From IMG/VR virus record IMGVR_UViG_3300046724_000162, positions 1-32,982 of that record: DNA of 32,982 nucleotides. The stretch is one strand, 5' to 3'. A program made the translations under genes and the position numbers. The stretch's first letter is position 1. Each line of letters opens with the position of its first letter. The notes beneath the pieces were generated by a model that did not search any database, was not told the origin of the DNA, and worked only from the letters and a program-made list of their open reading frames with translations. Of the stretch, positions 16,485-23,802 are shown one piece after another. The stretch is from a virus.

Positions 16485-16941
16485 CGGCGATGGCCCTCAG
16501 CCGCGTCTTCGCCGACTCCGGCGCCGCAGCCGATGCCCTCGGCACCCTGGCGGCCGCCTCGGCCGGCGCCGCGAGGTGCCAGCGGTTACGCAGCATCCCG
16601 GACGGCAGCAGCCCGAGCGACTCGGCGTGCTGGCGCAGCTCCATCAGCATCGCCGCCGACGCGCCGCCGTCCTCGCAGCGGGCCATCTGCCGCACGTGCA
16701 GCGCCACTTCCCAGTACAGCCCCAGCTCAGCCCACGCGACAGCCTGCGGGAGCTTCCACATCGCCTTCCAGAGGTCCGCCTCGCGCACGTCCTGGACCGG
16801 CAGCGGCCACCTCGGCACGCGGCCCCTGCGTCCTGTCGCCGGGAGCTCGCGCCAGCCGCCGGGATCGGCGCGCCGCTGCGACCGCAGCGACATCGGGTCG
16901 GCCGGAGGGCCTGAGGTTGCGCGCGCACCGCCGCTCGGCAT
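16465..16941 (-). CDS. terS: Terminase small subunit (P27-like, 158 aa)
   Basis: DNA-recognition subunit of the terminase. It has a Pro/Gly/Arg-rich N-terminus (MPSGGARATSGPPADP), then RWPLPVQDVREADLWKAMW and PQAVAWAELGLYWEVALHV, which fit P27-family small terminases, and a helical C-terminus. ATG at 16941 has a GGATGGAG site well placed; another ATG lies 4 codons upstream (16953) but its ribosome-binding site is too close. It directly precedes terL. The intergenic gap upstream may hold the site it recognises. Confidence 0.85.
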   Translation of the reverse strand: MPSGGARATSGPPADPMSLRSQRRADPGGWRELPATGRRGRVPRWPLPVQDVREADLWKAMWKLPQAVAWAELGLYWEVALHVRQMARCEDGGASAAMLMELRQHAESLGLLPSGMLRNRWHLAAPAEAAARVPRASAAAPESAKTRLRAIAGGQRSG

Positions 16942-16953
16942 GGGTTTCTCCAT

Positions 16954-17108
16954 CCTGCTCGCATCGCGCGAGCCGAATCAGGTCACATCGCGTGACCGAA
17001 ATGCACAAGGTGCGACTTTTGAACCTGTCGGACCGCGCGAAGCCCTCACTGGCGGTCTCCGCCGCGGCGCCGTTCAGGGTCACCCCCCTGCGGGTGCCAA
17101 ATGGACGC
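16954..17108. other. Non-coding dyad-rich gap before terS; candidate cos region
   Basis: A 155-base gap in an otherwise tightly packed region. It contains GCTCG/CGAGC (16957-16961 and 16969-16973), the perfect inverted repeat GGTCAC/GTGACC with 5-base loop (16981-16986 and 16992-16997), a 10-base imperfect direct repeat CATCGCGYGA (16962-16971 and 16986-16995), and CACCC/GGGTG flanking a C-rich centre (17081-17085 and 17092-17096). Cos sites of HNH-terminase siphoviruses commonly lie next to the terminase genes, so this is a candidate for the cleavage site and terminase-binding repeats. A promoter is also possible. No terminus data support it. Confidence 0.4.
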
Positions 17109-17672
17109 CTAGTAGACGCCGTACCTGGTGCGCATCGTGCTGCGCCTGGCGCTCTGCACCGCGGCACCCTGGCTGCCTGCGTGGTAGGCGGCGAAGTCCC
17201 TGGAGCTGAGCACCGGGTTGCTGTCGAGGTAGGACTTGAGCTCGTCGCTCGCGTACTTGCCGCGGGTGGCGGCGTTCGCGGTGAGCAGGCTGCGTCCGTC
17301 GATGCCCTTGGCGCGGCCTGCCTTGTTGACGAGGTTGCCGCGGGTTGTGTTCTCGGCGGCGACGAAGTGTCCCTCGAGGTGGTCGCGGTGCGCTGACTGG
17401 GCTGCCTGCCGGCGGCTGGTCGTAGCGGCTGCGCGGCGGCTGGCGTTCTCGCGGCGCTGCATCTCGGCGAGGGTGGCCTTGACGGCGTGCCCGCTGTTGC
17501 CCACGTCGGGACGGTCGTAGTGCTCGAGCAGCTGCCGCTCGTTCATCTTGCGGAGCGGCTTCTTCAGTTCCTTGCGGGCGGTTGTCTTGCTGCCGTGGGC
17601 TTTGAGGATGGCGGCGGCCATGTTGGTGGGCACGTAGTCGTGGCGCCAGGTGCCGCCGTTCTTGCCTGCCAT
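17109..17672 (-). CDS. Conserved basic hypothetical protein (187 aa)
   Basis: A highly basic, helical protein in the packaging block between the HNH gene and the terminase genes. It starts MAGKNGGTWRHDYVPTNMAA, with an Arg/Ala-rich middle (RRENASRRAAATTSRRQAA) and a C-terminus with KSYLDSNPVLSSRDF and RSTMRTRYGVY. ATG at 17672 is chosen for its GAGAGG ribosome-binding site; an upstream in-frame start has a poor one. The charge suggests nucleic-acid contact, but no family is recognised. Its conserved-looking C-terminus makes it likely to be a real protein. Its stop is just before the candidate cos gap. Confidence 0.72.
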   Translation of the reverse strand: MAGKNGGTWRHDYVPTNMAAAILKAHGSKTTARKELKKPLRKMNERQLLEHYDRPDVGNSGHAVKATLAEMQRRENASRRAAATTSRRQAAQSAHRDHLEGHFVAAENTTRGNLVNKAGRAKGIDGRSLLTANAATRGKYASDELKSYLDSNPVLSSRDFAAYHAGSQGAAVQSARRSTMRTRYGVY

Positions 17673-17674
17673 GG

Positions 17675-18040
17675 CTACCTCTCGTTCCATCCGCCTGGCT
17701 GGTTCTCAGCCGTGGCCTTGCTGTGGCACCCGCGGCAGAGGCCGCGGCCGTGCTCCGGGTCGTCGGCATCCATGCCGCGCTGCTCGAGTTCTCGCCGTGA
17801 CAGCGGCCAGTGGTCGGCGACCGTGGCGAGCACCCACAGGCCTTCGTCACGGCAGATAACGCAGCAGATGTCACGCTCGAGCACCGCGGCGCGGAACGTG
17901 GTGCGGTGGCGCTTGCCGTAGCCGCGTGCCGCTGACGAGCCGCGCTGCCGTTCAGCCGACCGTGAGCAGCCTGCGCACCGTCCGGACGGCACCAGCGCGC
18001 CGCAGCCTGCCGAGCAGGTAGTGAGCGCGCGCCGCGGCAC
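17675..18040 (-). CDS. HNH endonuclease (121 aa)
   Basis: Small phage HNH nuclease. Such enzymes next to terminase genes are known to assist terminase cleavage in cos-type siphoviruses. Motifs: C60-x2-C63, then the catalytic D76-H77 (VADHWP), then C102-x2-C105-H106 (LCRGCHSK). The Asn expected in the middle of the finger is a His-type position (EHGRGLC), a known variant among actinophages. An extra N-terminal cysteine pair (SAGCG, RCAGC) may bind a second zinc. GTG at 18040 is chosen, 2 bases past the upstream stop; further upstream the frame is Arg-rich and not protein-like. Confidence 0.85.
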   Translation of the reverse strand: MPRRALTTCSAGCGALVPSGRCAGCSRSAERQRGSSAARGYGKRHRTTFRAAVLERDICCVICRDEGLWVLATVADHWPLSRRELEQRGMDADDPEHGRGLCRGCHSKATAENQPGGWNER

Positions 18041-18042
18041 GG

Positions 18043-18489
18043 TCAGATGAAGGCGGGGCCGCCGGATTTGGCGGGAATGCCCGCGGTGGGGCTGGCCTTT
18101 ACGGTGGTGGTCTTCTTCGGTGCGGCCTTGGGTGCTGCCTTGACGGTAGCCGTGGTCTTCCCGGCGGCTGGCGTCTTCGGCTTGGCCGTGGCCATGGCTG
18201 CGAGGTGCTGCTGGTGGGCGACGTGGGCGACGTGCCATTCGTGCTGCTGCGCGGCGGTGAGTTTCTTGCCGGCCTTGATCTTGGCGGCGATGGCGGTCAG
18301 CTGCTTCTGGGTCGGCTGCCCGCTCTTTGCCGTCTTCGCCGTCTTGGCCGTGGTCTTGGTCTTGGCGGGCGGCGTCTTGGCGGGCGGCGTCTTGGCGGGT
18401 GCGCTCTTACTGCCGCTGCCGGGGGTGATGAACTGGCCGCCGCCTGCAGCGCCGCCGGGCGCGCGGGGATGGAGATCAGCTTCGAACAC
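18043..18489 (-). CDS. Lys/Ala/Pro-rich histone-H1-like basic protein (148 aa)
   Basis: A low-complexity basic protein. The N-terminus is MFEADLHPRAPGGAAGGGQF, then PPAKT repeats and an AKTAKTAK run (residues about 30-55), a short helical middle (KQLTAIAAKIKAGKKLTAAQ) and a long Lys/Ala/Thr/Pro tail like an H1 C-terminal domain. Part of the tail comes from an exact 15-bp tandem repeat (CTTGGCGGGCGGCGT at 18361 and 18376). It may bind DNA during packaging or late infection, an inference from composition. It lies at the head of the late operon, just upstream of the HNH gene. Confidence 0.65.
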   Translation of the reverse strand: MFEADLHPRAPGGAAGGGQFITPGSGSKSAPAKTPPAKTPPAKTKTTAKTAKTAKSGQPTQKQLTAIAAKIKAGKKLTAAQQHEWHVAHVAHQQHLAAMATAKPKTPAAGKTTATVKAAPKAAPKKTTTVKASPTAGIPAKSGGPAFI

Positions 18490-18491
18490 GG

Positions 18492-18716
18492 CTACCGGCC
18501 CTTCGTCTTCTTGCCCGCGACGGCGATCGACGGGTACTTCTTGCGCACCACGGCCTGCACTGTCTTCTGCTGGGCGGCAGTGCCGTTCTGGGCGATCCGC
18601 GACAGCGCCGACCGTGCGCGCTTGGCGGTGTTGACCGGGTAGCGGCCCTTGCCGAGCGCGAACGCGGACGCGGGCAGCTTGCGGTACTTCTTCGGCACCG
18701 GCTGCTTAGCGGCCAT
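18492..18716 (-). CDS. Small basic protein with DUF6582-like pattern (74 aa)
   Basis: A 74-residue basic protein. The stretch LPASAFALGKGRYPVNTAKR followed by RARSALSRIAQNGTAAQQK and a Lys-rich end looks like a DUF6582-type domain, which is also found fused to phage head proteins. The domain name is from memory of the pattern, not a search. ATG at 18716 is chosen, 3 bases after the upstream stop and behind GAAGAAGG. The frame is open further upstream but without protein character. It is second in the run of basic proteins before the HNH gene. Confidence 0.68.
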   Translation of the reverse strand: MAAKQPVPKKYRKLPASAFALGKGRYPVNTAKRARSALSRIAQNGTAAQQKTVQAVVRKKYPSIAVAGKKTKGR

Positions 18717-18718
18717 GG

Positions 18719-18919
18719 TCAGGCCTTCTTCCGGACGGTCTTGCGTGCGGGCAGCGCACGGTAGGCGGCTTTGCTCGCTGGTGACGGGTGACCGTGCGGG
18801 CCGGTCTCGCCCGCGGCCATCGACCACCGCTTGGCGAACGGCTTGTGCGTGGCGAACAGGAATGCCTGCTGCGCCTTGCTGGAGACCTTGTGCTGGCCGT
18901 TGCCCTTGCTCTTAGCCAT
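18719..18919 (-). CDS. Small basic protein (66 aa)
   Basis: First gene of the late series. It begins MAKSKGNGQHKVSSKAQQAF, followed by LFATHKPFAKRWSMAAGET and a basic tail (YRALPARKTVRKKA). SKAQQ.F-type sequences recur in small phage and bacterial proteins of unknown function. ATG at 18919 has a GGGCGG site; a GTG lies 2 codons earlier. Its leader carries the TTGACA-type promoter candidate. Function is unknown; its charge fits nucleic-acid binding. Confidence 0.65.
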   Translation of the reverse strand: MAKSKGNGQHKVSSKAQQAFLFATHKPFAKRWSMAAGETGPHGHPSPASKAAYRALPARKTVRKKA

Positions 18920-18985
18920 GGTCACCGCCCCAGCGCAAAGTGGCCCTGGTTGCCCAGAGCCACTGAAGTCAAGCTATTGATACAG

Positions 18986-19015
18986 ATGATGCAGTGCTAT
19001 GGCACCCGGTGTCAA
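18986..19015 (-). promoter_or_regulatory. Candidate leftward late promoter (TTGACA-N18-CATCAT)
   Basis: On the minus strand a perfect -35 TTGACA (19015-19010) is followed after 18 bases by CATCAT (18991-18986; 4 of 6 matches to TATAAT). The -35 overlaps the TGA of the gene upstream. The gap 18920-19011 is the only sizeable one between early and late genes and holds no ORF, so this is the best place for the late operon promoter. A second TTGACT nearby (about 18966-18971) has no matching -10. Confidence 0.5.
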
Positions 19016-19380
19016 TTACGTGCGATGCCGTCGAGCCGTGCCGCGATCGTGGCGAGTGCCGCCGCGATAGCCGCCTGCGTCTCGGCGCTGCCCGCTTCGC
19101 GCTCGGCGATGTCTTCCACCTCGCGGCGCGTGCGGTGCACCTCTCGGTATCCACGATGCTGATCGGCCGTGAAGCGAAGCGTGACTGTCGCTGGTGGCAG
19201 GTAAGCGATGAGCCGGTTCGGGTCGCTCAGGTCGTAGTCAACTTCCGGATGGTGCACGTCGACCGTCACATCATGCGGCTCGGGCGCTTCCACCTCGACG
19301 CGGCCGCCGTCGGCCAGCTCGACCATGACTGTGATCTTTGCGACCTTCGGCCGCTGGCCTGCGTCGTCCATGCCGTTCAT
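19012..19380 (-). CDS. Hypothetical protein (122 aa)
   Basis: An acidic N-terminal half (MVELADGGRVEVEAPEPHDV, then DVHHPEVDYDLSDPNRL) and a helical, charged C-terminal half (REVEDIAEREAGSAETQAA). It begins with ATG overlapping the upstream stop as ATGA and is the last gene of the early series before the promoter gap. The ORF extends 36 codons upstream but that part is Arg/Ala-rich and overlaps the upstream gene. No family is recognised. Confidence 0.7.
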   Translation of the reverse strand: MNGMDDAGQRPKVAKITVMVELADGGRVEVEAPEPHDVTVDVHHPEVDYDLSDPNRLIAYLPPATVTLRFTADQHRGYREVHRTRREVEDIAEREAGSAETQAAIAAALATIAARLDGIARN

Positions 19381-20141
19381 CCTCTCACTTTCGGCCGCGG
19401 CTGCTGGCCCTGCGCGTGCAGCGCCAAGACGTCTGACAGCGCGTACGCGCCGCCGGGCCGTGGCAGGAGCCGTCCGCGTGACGCCCACGAGGTGATGGTG
19501 CCGCGCGGTATGCGGATGCCGATGCGGTCGAGTGCGCCGCTGATCTCGGCCGCGGTGCCGAGCACGTCAGCGGCCGCCGCCCGTTCCCGGCGCTTGTCCT
19601 GCAGCGCGAGGACGGTCATGCCGCAGCCGCAGGTGACGCTCTCGGCGCCGAGCTCGGCGAGCAGCTGCCGCCCGCAGTTGTCGCACAGTCCGGCCGGGGC
19701 GCGCTCGGGCTTGCGGTCGATGACGGCCAGGGCGCGGTGGACAACGCGGCGCATGTCATCGAGCAGCCGTCCAGCGTAAGGGTCCTGGCGTGCCGCCGCG
19801 AGGTACACGGCCAGCCAGTGTGCGCGCCGGGCGATACCGCCGGGCGGGTACTCGGCCTGCATGGCCGACCGGCGCCACGTCCGGAGTGACCAGAAGTCGA
19901 GCTTGTGCTGAAGATCGACCTTGGCGTCGCTAGCCGCCATGTCGAGCGGCAGCGGCGGTTCCGGGGAAGTGGAACCGCCGCCGCTGCCGCGCCGTAGCAG
20001 CCGTGCGGTCGCGTCGTCCAGGTCGGCGGCGATCGACGCCGCGGTGAGCAGCAGCATGGCGAGGTCCCGCGTGCAGCCCTGGCAGAGGAATGCCGAGTCT
20101 CCGACAGGTGCCTTGCACGAGCCGCACGCGGGAGCGGTCAT
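19377..20141 (-). CDS. Zinc-ribbon plus HTH DNA-binding protein (254 aa)
   Basis: Likely phage regulator. N-terminal ribbon C6-x2-C9, C20-x2-C23 (ACGSCK, LCQGC); helical middle; second ribbon C153-x2-C156 and C171-x-C173 (LCDNCG, TCGCG). A C-terminal helix-turn-helix of the MerR/Xis type lies at about 193-240 (EISGALDRIGIRIPRGTITSW, then RGRLLPRPGGAYALSDVLAL). Start ATG overlaps the upstream stop (ATGA). It lies next to the early-late boundary, so it is a candidate for control of the late promoter; that is inference. It may bind DNA through HTH and zinc modules. Confidence 0.78.
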   Translation of the reverse strand: MTAPACGSCKAPVGDSAFLCQGCTRDLAMLLLTAASIAADLDDATARLLRRGSGGGSTSPEPPLPLDMAASDAKVDLQHKLDFWSLRTWRRSAMQAEYPPGGIARRAHWLAVYLAAARQDPYAGRLLDDMRRVVHRALAVIDRKPERAPAGLCDNCGRQLLAELGAESVTCGCGMTVLALQDKRRERAAAADVLGTAAEISGALDRIGIRIPRGTITSWASRGRLLPRPGGAYALSDVLALHAQGQQPRPKVRG

Positions 20142-20437
20142 GCGAGTGTGATCTTGCTGCCGCCGAACCGGGCGGTCAGCAGTTCCTCGAACCGCGCCGC
20201 CTCGGCTTCCATGGCGCTCGCCATCGCCTCGGTGTACTCGTCGAGCGTGAAGACGCCCTTGGCGATGAGCAGGTTGGCTAGCCCCTGGTCGGTCACCATG
20301 GCGCTGTTGATGCCGACGCGCAGGTGCTTGGGCGTGGTCGCGCCCTTGCTGCCGTCCGGGTCGGTCTCCATGTCCATGGCGACGCCGGACTGCATTGCGT
20401 GAGCTGCGTTGAGGTACCGCTGCTGGGGCGTCATCAC
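20138..20437 (-). CDS. Hypothetical protein (99 aa)
   Basis: Small acidic protein with N-terminal MTPQQRYLNAAHAMQSGV, then LRVGINSAMVTDQGLANLLI and a helical end (TLDEYTEAMASAMEAEAARF). GTG at 20437 and ATG at 20434 are both possible, overlapping the upstream stop (GTGA or TGATG). It is coupled to the zinc-ribbon HTH gene downstream. The helical C-terminus suggests oligomerisation. Function is unknown. Confidence 0.75.
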   Translation of the reverse strand: MMTPQQRYLNAAHAMQSGVAMDMETDPDGSKGATTPKHLRVGINSAMVTDQGLANLLIAKGVFTLDEYTEAMASAMEAEAARFEELLTARFGGSKITLA

Positions 20438-20820
20438 CGCACCGTCGCGGGCGGCGCGGCCTGGAATGCGGTGGCGACGCCTTCGCCGGCCTGCACGACG
20501 CCGGCAGCCGGGGCGCGCTCGGCCTCGATCGCGGCGACGAAGCCCTTGACGGCGATGACCTCGCCGGGCGTGAGCAGCAGGCCGAGGCCGTCCTCAACCA
20601 GTGTGTCGATGAGCGGGTTGGACGCCAGCACCTTGATGTGGCCGGCGAGGGCTTCGACGGCCTTCTCGGCGTCGGCGAGGCGTGCGGATACGGACATTGG
20701 GTTCTCCTGACTTGTCGGGATGGCTTGGATCGGTGGTACAGGGTCGCGGTGCGTCCATTCGCGGACCTTGGTGACGGCGGCGTCCCAGTCGTCCTCGAGC
20801 CGCTCGCCGAGTCCGGTCAC
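20434..20820 (-). CDS. Hypothetical protein (128 aa) with strong internal start
   Basis: From a GTG overlapping the upstream stop (GTGA), the frame runs 128 codons. The first 41 residues (VTGLGERLEDDWDAAVTKV) look like real coding sequence. ATG at 20697 in the same frame has a near-perfect AGGAGA ribosome-binding site 5 bases away and would give an 87-aa form starting MSVSARLADAEKAVEALAGH. Either or both products may be made. It is helical, with LLLTPGEVIAVKGFVAAIEA in the middle; no family is recognised. Both starts give the same C-terminus. Confidence 0.72.
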   Translation of the reverse strand: MTGLGERLEDDWDAAVTKVREWTHRDPVPPIQAIPTSQENPMSVSARLADAEKAVEALAGHIKVLASNPLIDTLVEDGLGLLLTPGEVIAVKGFVAAIEAERAPAAGVVQAGEGVATAFQAAPPATVR

Positions 20821-21941
20821 GGCTGCTCGATTCCGGCGCGCTGGAGCCACCTGGTGATCTGGACCTGGCCGACGCGGGCGGTGTGGCCGCTGCCGGACGG
20901 GCTGAAGTGGCTGAGGATCTCGGCGATGAGGGCCTGGTGCGCGCGTGCCTCGGTGACGGCCTCGGCCACCCCGGGCGCGGGCTGCTCGCCCGCGTCGCCG
21001 TCGACGGGCTTGCGGACGGTTCCGGCTTCGAGGTCGCGCACGTAGCGGACGGCGATGGCTTCGGCTGCCTCGTCGCCGTCGTACTCGTCGCCGGCGTTGA
21101 GCAGGATCTCTTCGATCAGCCCGTTGTGGTTGTCGGTCAGCTCGGTCAGCTCGGCGCGGAGGGCGGCAACCTGAAGGTCGGGCGCGGGCTGCGGCTCAGG
21201 CTTCGGGAGCGCCGCGAGCTTGTCGCAGGCAAATTCGACGCGGCGTTGCAGCTCGTCGCCGTCGTAGCCCTGGGTACCCAGCCAGTCGTCGCAGGCGAGG
21301 CGGGCGAGTGCCGCGTAGAGCTGGTCGTACGCGGGGGCGTACGTGAGGCCGTCCGCCGCGTCCGGCTCCCGCGCTGCTCGCTCCGCCTCCTCGACCATGG
21401 CGGCGATGCCAGGGCGTCCCCGCTCCCTCAGGTAGTCGCTCAGCAGCACGCCGTCCGCGTCCGGCTCCCGCGCGGCGAGGGCGGCCCACACCGCGATGCC
21501 CGCGCCCCAGACGGTCCGCCCGTCCGGCAGGATGAAGTCCCCCGTCCCGGTGAGCGACACCCGGACACCAGGGGCAACCTCAATGGCCCACTCCCCGTGT
21601 GCCTCGGTCCGCCTCCAGCCTGGGGGAAGCTCGCAGGGCTGGCGGCCGAGGTAGAACAGACGCGCTGCCTGTCCCGCGCTCGCCTGCCCTGGCGCGCTCT
21701 CCTGCGGCTCGGGAAGGATCTTCACGAACGGGCTGTCGCGCAGCGGCAGGTCGGGTGCCCGGTTGATCCACAGCGCGCAGCCGGGCGTCTGGCACTCGCC
21801 GCCCTCTCCGTCGAGGCACAGGGCGCAGAGCCACATCTGCACGAGGTGCACGGGGATCTCGGCCTGCCCTGCGTCGTTCCCGCTGCCCGGCGCGGCGGCG
21901 GCGGTCACAGGTCTCCTGTCGCTTTCCATATTCGTTGTCAT
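20817..21941 (-). CDS. Hypothetical protein with N-terminal Cys cluster (374 aa)
   Basis: Starts MTTNMESDRRPVTAAAAPG. A Cys cluster lies at about residues 38-55 (MWLCALCLDGEGGECQTPGC), then LWINRAPDLPLRDSPF and FYLGRQPCELPPGWRR, an acidic middle with DYLRERGRPGIAAMVEEA, and a C-terminal segment HTARVGQVQITRWLQRAGI. This resembles accessory early proteins of Streptomyces phages, though that is only an impression. It overlaps the upstream gene stop (ATGA) and downstream start (GTGA). Function is unknown. Confidence 0.75.
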   Translation of the reverse strand: MTTNMESDRRPVTAAAAPGSGNDAGQAEIPVHLVQMWLCALCLDGEGGECQTPGCALWINRAPDLPLRDSPFVKILPEPQESAPGQASAGQAARLFYLGRQPCELPPGWRRTEAHGEWAIEVAPGVRVSLTGTGDFILPDGRTVWGAGIAVWAALAAREPDADGVLLSDYLRERGRPGIAAMVEEAERAAREPDAADGLTYAPAYDQLYAALARLACDDWLGTQGYDGDELQRRVEFACDKLAALPKPEPQPAPDLQVAALRAELTELTDNHNGLIEEILLNAGDEYDGDEAAEAIAVRYVRDLEAGTVRKPVDGDAGEQPAPGVAEAVTEARAHQALIAEILSHFSPSGSGHTARVGQVQITRWLQRAGIEQP

Positions 21942-22201
21942 GCGGCTTCTAGTTCCTCTCCGTCGAGTAGTTCGACCAGCAGCGCGATTGCCTCGTCAAG
22001 AAGCGGGAACGGCCGCGCGTACACGCGGGCTGCGGGCCATGCGGTTGCGACTTTCCAGCTCGTGCGCCATTCGAGGCCGCATAGCTGGCATGAGTAATTC
22101 GCTGTGAGGTCGCCTTCCCCGCCGATTCGCATTGCAGATGGCAATGCGGCCGGGGCGTCGCCGGGAAAGCAGACGGGGCAGGCGTCGGATAGCACGTCCA
22201 T
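21938..22201 (-). CDS. Small zinc-binding-like protein (87 aa)
   Basis: Contains CPVC near the N-terminus and CQLCGLEW in the middle, a four-Cys ribbon, followed by a hydrophobic Leu/Ile/Glu C-terminus (LLDEAIALLVELLDGEE). ATG at 22201 is chosen for its GAGGAGGGAA ribosome-binding site 5 bases upstream; the longer frame through the primase gene is Arg-rich and not real. Its stop overlaps the downstream start (ATGA). Probably an early protein of unknown role. Confidence 0.72.
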   Translation of the reverse strand: MDVLSDACPVCFPGDAPAALPSAMRIGGEGDLTANYSCQLCGLEWRTSWKVATAWPAARVYARPFPLLDEAIALLVELLDGEELEAA

Positions 22202-22209
22202 TTCCCTCC

Positions 22210-23802
22210 TCAGCCCGCGCGCTTCGCGGGGCGGTTGAATGCGGTGGCGGGTACCCATGGCCAGTCCAGCTCGTGCGTGCCCCATGTCAGCTCGAGCGGC
22301 CAGCTCCGTTCCTCGCGCGGGCCACGCCAGGCGTGCACGCGGACGTGACGGCACCGGCCGTTCTCGTCGGGCTCGGCTTCCGGGTGCGGCGCGATGCCGT
22401 AGCCGAACTCCGGCCAGCGCATGAGCAGGCTCGAGCCGATCGGCCGCAGGCCGCGGGCGAAGCTGGCGCCGGGGCCGTGGCCTGCGTGCGCCTCGGTGAC
22501 CAGCGCGCAGTCTGCCTTGACGCGGGCGGCGTCGAGCGCGGCGACTACCGTCCGGGCGGCGCGCTCCTCGTTGGCGTCGGCCATGTGCAGCCGGTAGAAC
22601 GGGCCGATGACGAGCAGGTCGGGCTTGTGCGCGGTGACGCGCTCGAGCAGCCATGCCTGGTCTTCCCCGGTGGTCAGGTCGATGCCCTCGGGGCGGTGGA
22701 TGATGCGGAACGCTCCGGGCGGTACCGGGAAGCCGTTGGCGCGGGCGGTGTGCTCGAGCTTGCGGAAGTGGCGGCGCGACTTGCGCTCGGGGTTCTCGCA
22801 GTCGATGAACAGCACGCGGCGCGGGTCGATGCGCCGGTCCTCGAACGGGTGGATGCCGGCCGCCGCGGCGATGGCGAGCTGCCGGGTGATGACGGACTTG
22901 CCGAGTCCCTCGAAGCCGGTCCAGATGAGGCGGTCGCCGCGCTCGAGCAGGTCCGGGATGATCCAGTCGAATGCCGGGTCGCTGGCGGCGAGGAACTCGT
23001 ACAGGTCGGGCGCGAGGTCTATGGCGGGCTCGCCCTGCTCCCAGGTGACCTCGAAGTCGGCGAGGGTCAGCCCGGCGGCGAGGTGCGCGGCGGCGTCCTT
23101 GTGCCCGGCCGCGGCCTCGAGGATGTCGACGGCCAGGGCGATGTCCTCGAGGCTGGCGGCGACCTGGCGGGCGTGCGCCTGGCCGGGCTTGTCCTTGTCT
23201 GCGACGACGTGGACGAACACGCCGCGCAGGGTTTCGGCGTACTCGGGGCGCCACTTGCCGGCGCCGCCGGGGTTGCAGGTGGCGGTGACGCCGGCCAGCT
23301 CGAGCGCGTGGACGTCCTTCTCGCCCTCGGCGACCCAGATGTGCTCGCCGTCCTTGACGGCCTCGAGTACCTTCGGCAGCCGGTACAGGACGCGGCGGAC
23401 GCCCTCGGTGGTCCACCGGTAGCCGGACTTGCGGGCCCGGTCGGGGACGCGCTGGGGGAACTGCTTGTCGATGGTGCGGCAGACCTGGAAGAGGACCTGC
23501 CCGCTCTCGTCGGTGTAGTCGTAGACGGCGACGGCCTCACCGAACGGGGTCCACTCGCCGCGCAGGCCGCGGTCCTCCTCGCGTGGCGTGCAGAGGGTTT
23601 CCCAGGTGAGCCCGATCTTGGCGAGGATGTCTTCGGTCTGGCAGCCGGCGAAGCAGGTGATGACGACAGGCTGGTCTTTGCCTTCGGCGACGGACAGGCT
23701 TGACCGTGAGTCGTCATGGGCGGGGCAGCGGGCACTGTACTGGCCGCCGGACAGCCGGATGTTCTCCAGTCGCGGCAGGAGGATCTCGCGGAGGGCGTCC
23801 AT
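22210..23802 (-). CDS. Primase-helicase (530 aa)
   Basis: Replication protein with three visible parts. An N-terminal zinc finger C26-x2-H29 with C50 and C54 (RCPAHDD, CFAGC); a TOPRIM-like part with E159/E161 (VAEGEKD) and D202/D204 (VADKDKPG); and a RepA/DnaB-type ATPase with Walker A 296-303 (GFEGLGKS) and VLFIDCEN at about 330-337. A later LLVIGPFYRLH fits Walker B. It should synthesise primers and unwind DNA. ATG at 23802 overlaps the upstream stop (TGATG); an in-frame GTG is 4 codons upstream. C-terminus has an HGPGASFARGLRPIGSS segment typical of these ATPases. The upstream DnaD-like gene suggests a loader. Confidence 0.9.
   Translation of the reverse strand: MDALREILLPRLENIRLSGGQYSARCPAHDDSRSSLSVAEGKDQPVVITCFAGCQTEDILAKIGLTWETLCTPREEDRGLRGEWTPFGEAVAVYDYTDESGQVLFQVCRTIDKQFPQRVPDRARKSGYRWTTEGVRRVLYRLPKVLEAVKDGEHIWVAEGEKDVHALELAGVTATCNPGGAGKWRPEYAETLRGVFVHVVADKDKPGQAHARQVAASLEDIALAVDILEAAAGHKDAAAHLAAGLTLADFEVTWEQGEPAIDLAPDLYEFLAASDPAFDWIIPDLLERGDRLIWTGFEGLGKSVITRQLAIAAAAGIHPFEDRRIDPRRVLFIDCENPERKSRRHFRKLEHTARANGFPVPPGAFRIIHRPEGIDLTTGEDQAWLLERVTAHKPDLLVIGPFYRLHMADANEERAARTVVAALDAARVKADCALVTEAHAGHGPGASFARGLRPIGSSLLMRWPEFGYGIAPHPEAEPDENGRCRHVRVHAWRGPREERSWPLELTWGTHELDWPWVPATAFNRPAKRAG

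Noticed and set aside
15051-17396. 781-codon open frame on the plus strand
   Set aside because: It is antisense to the terminase genes, very Arg/Pro/Val/His-rich, and lacks protein-like motifs; high GC leaves long open antisense frames.
21938-23416. 492-codon minus frame across the primase-helicase
   Set aside because: Arg/Pro/Gly-rich shadow of the primase-helicase; only its last 87 codons (from 22201) are a real gene.
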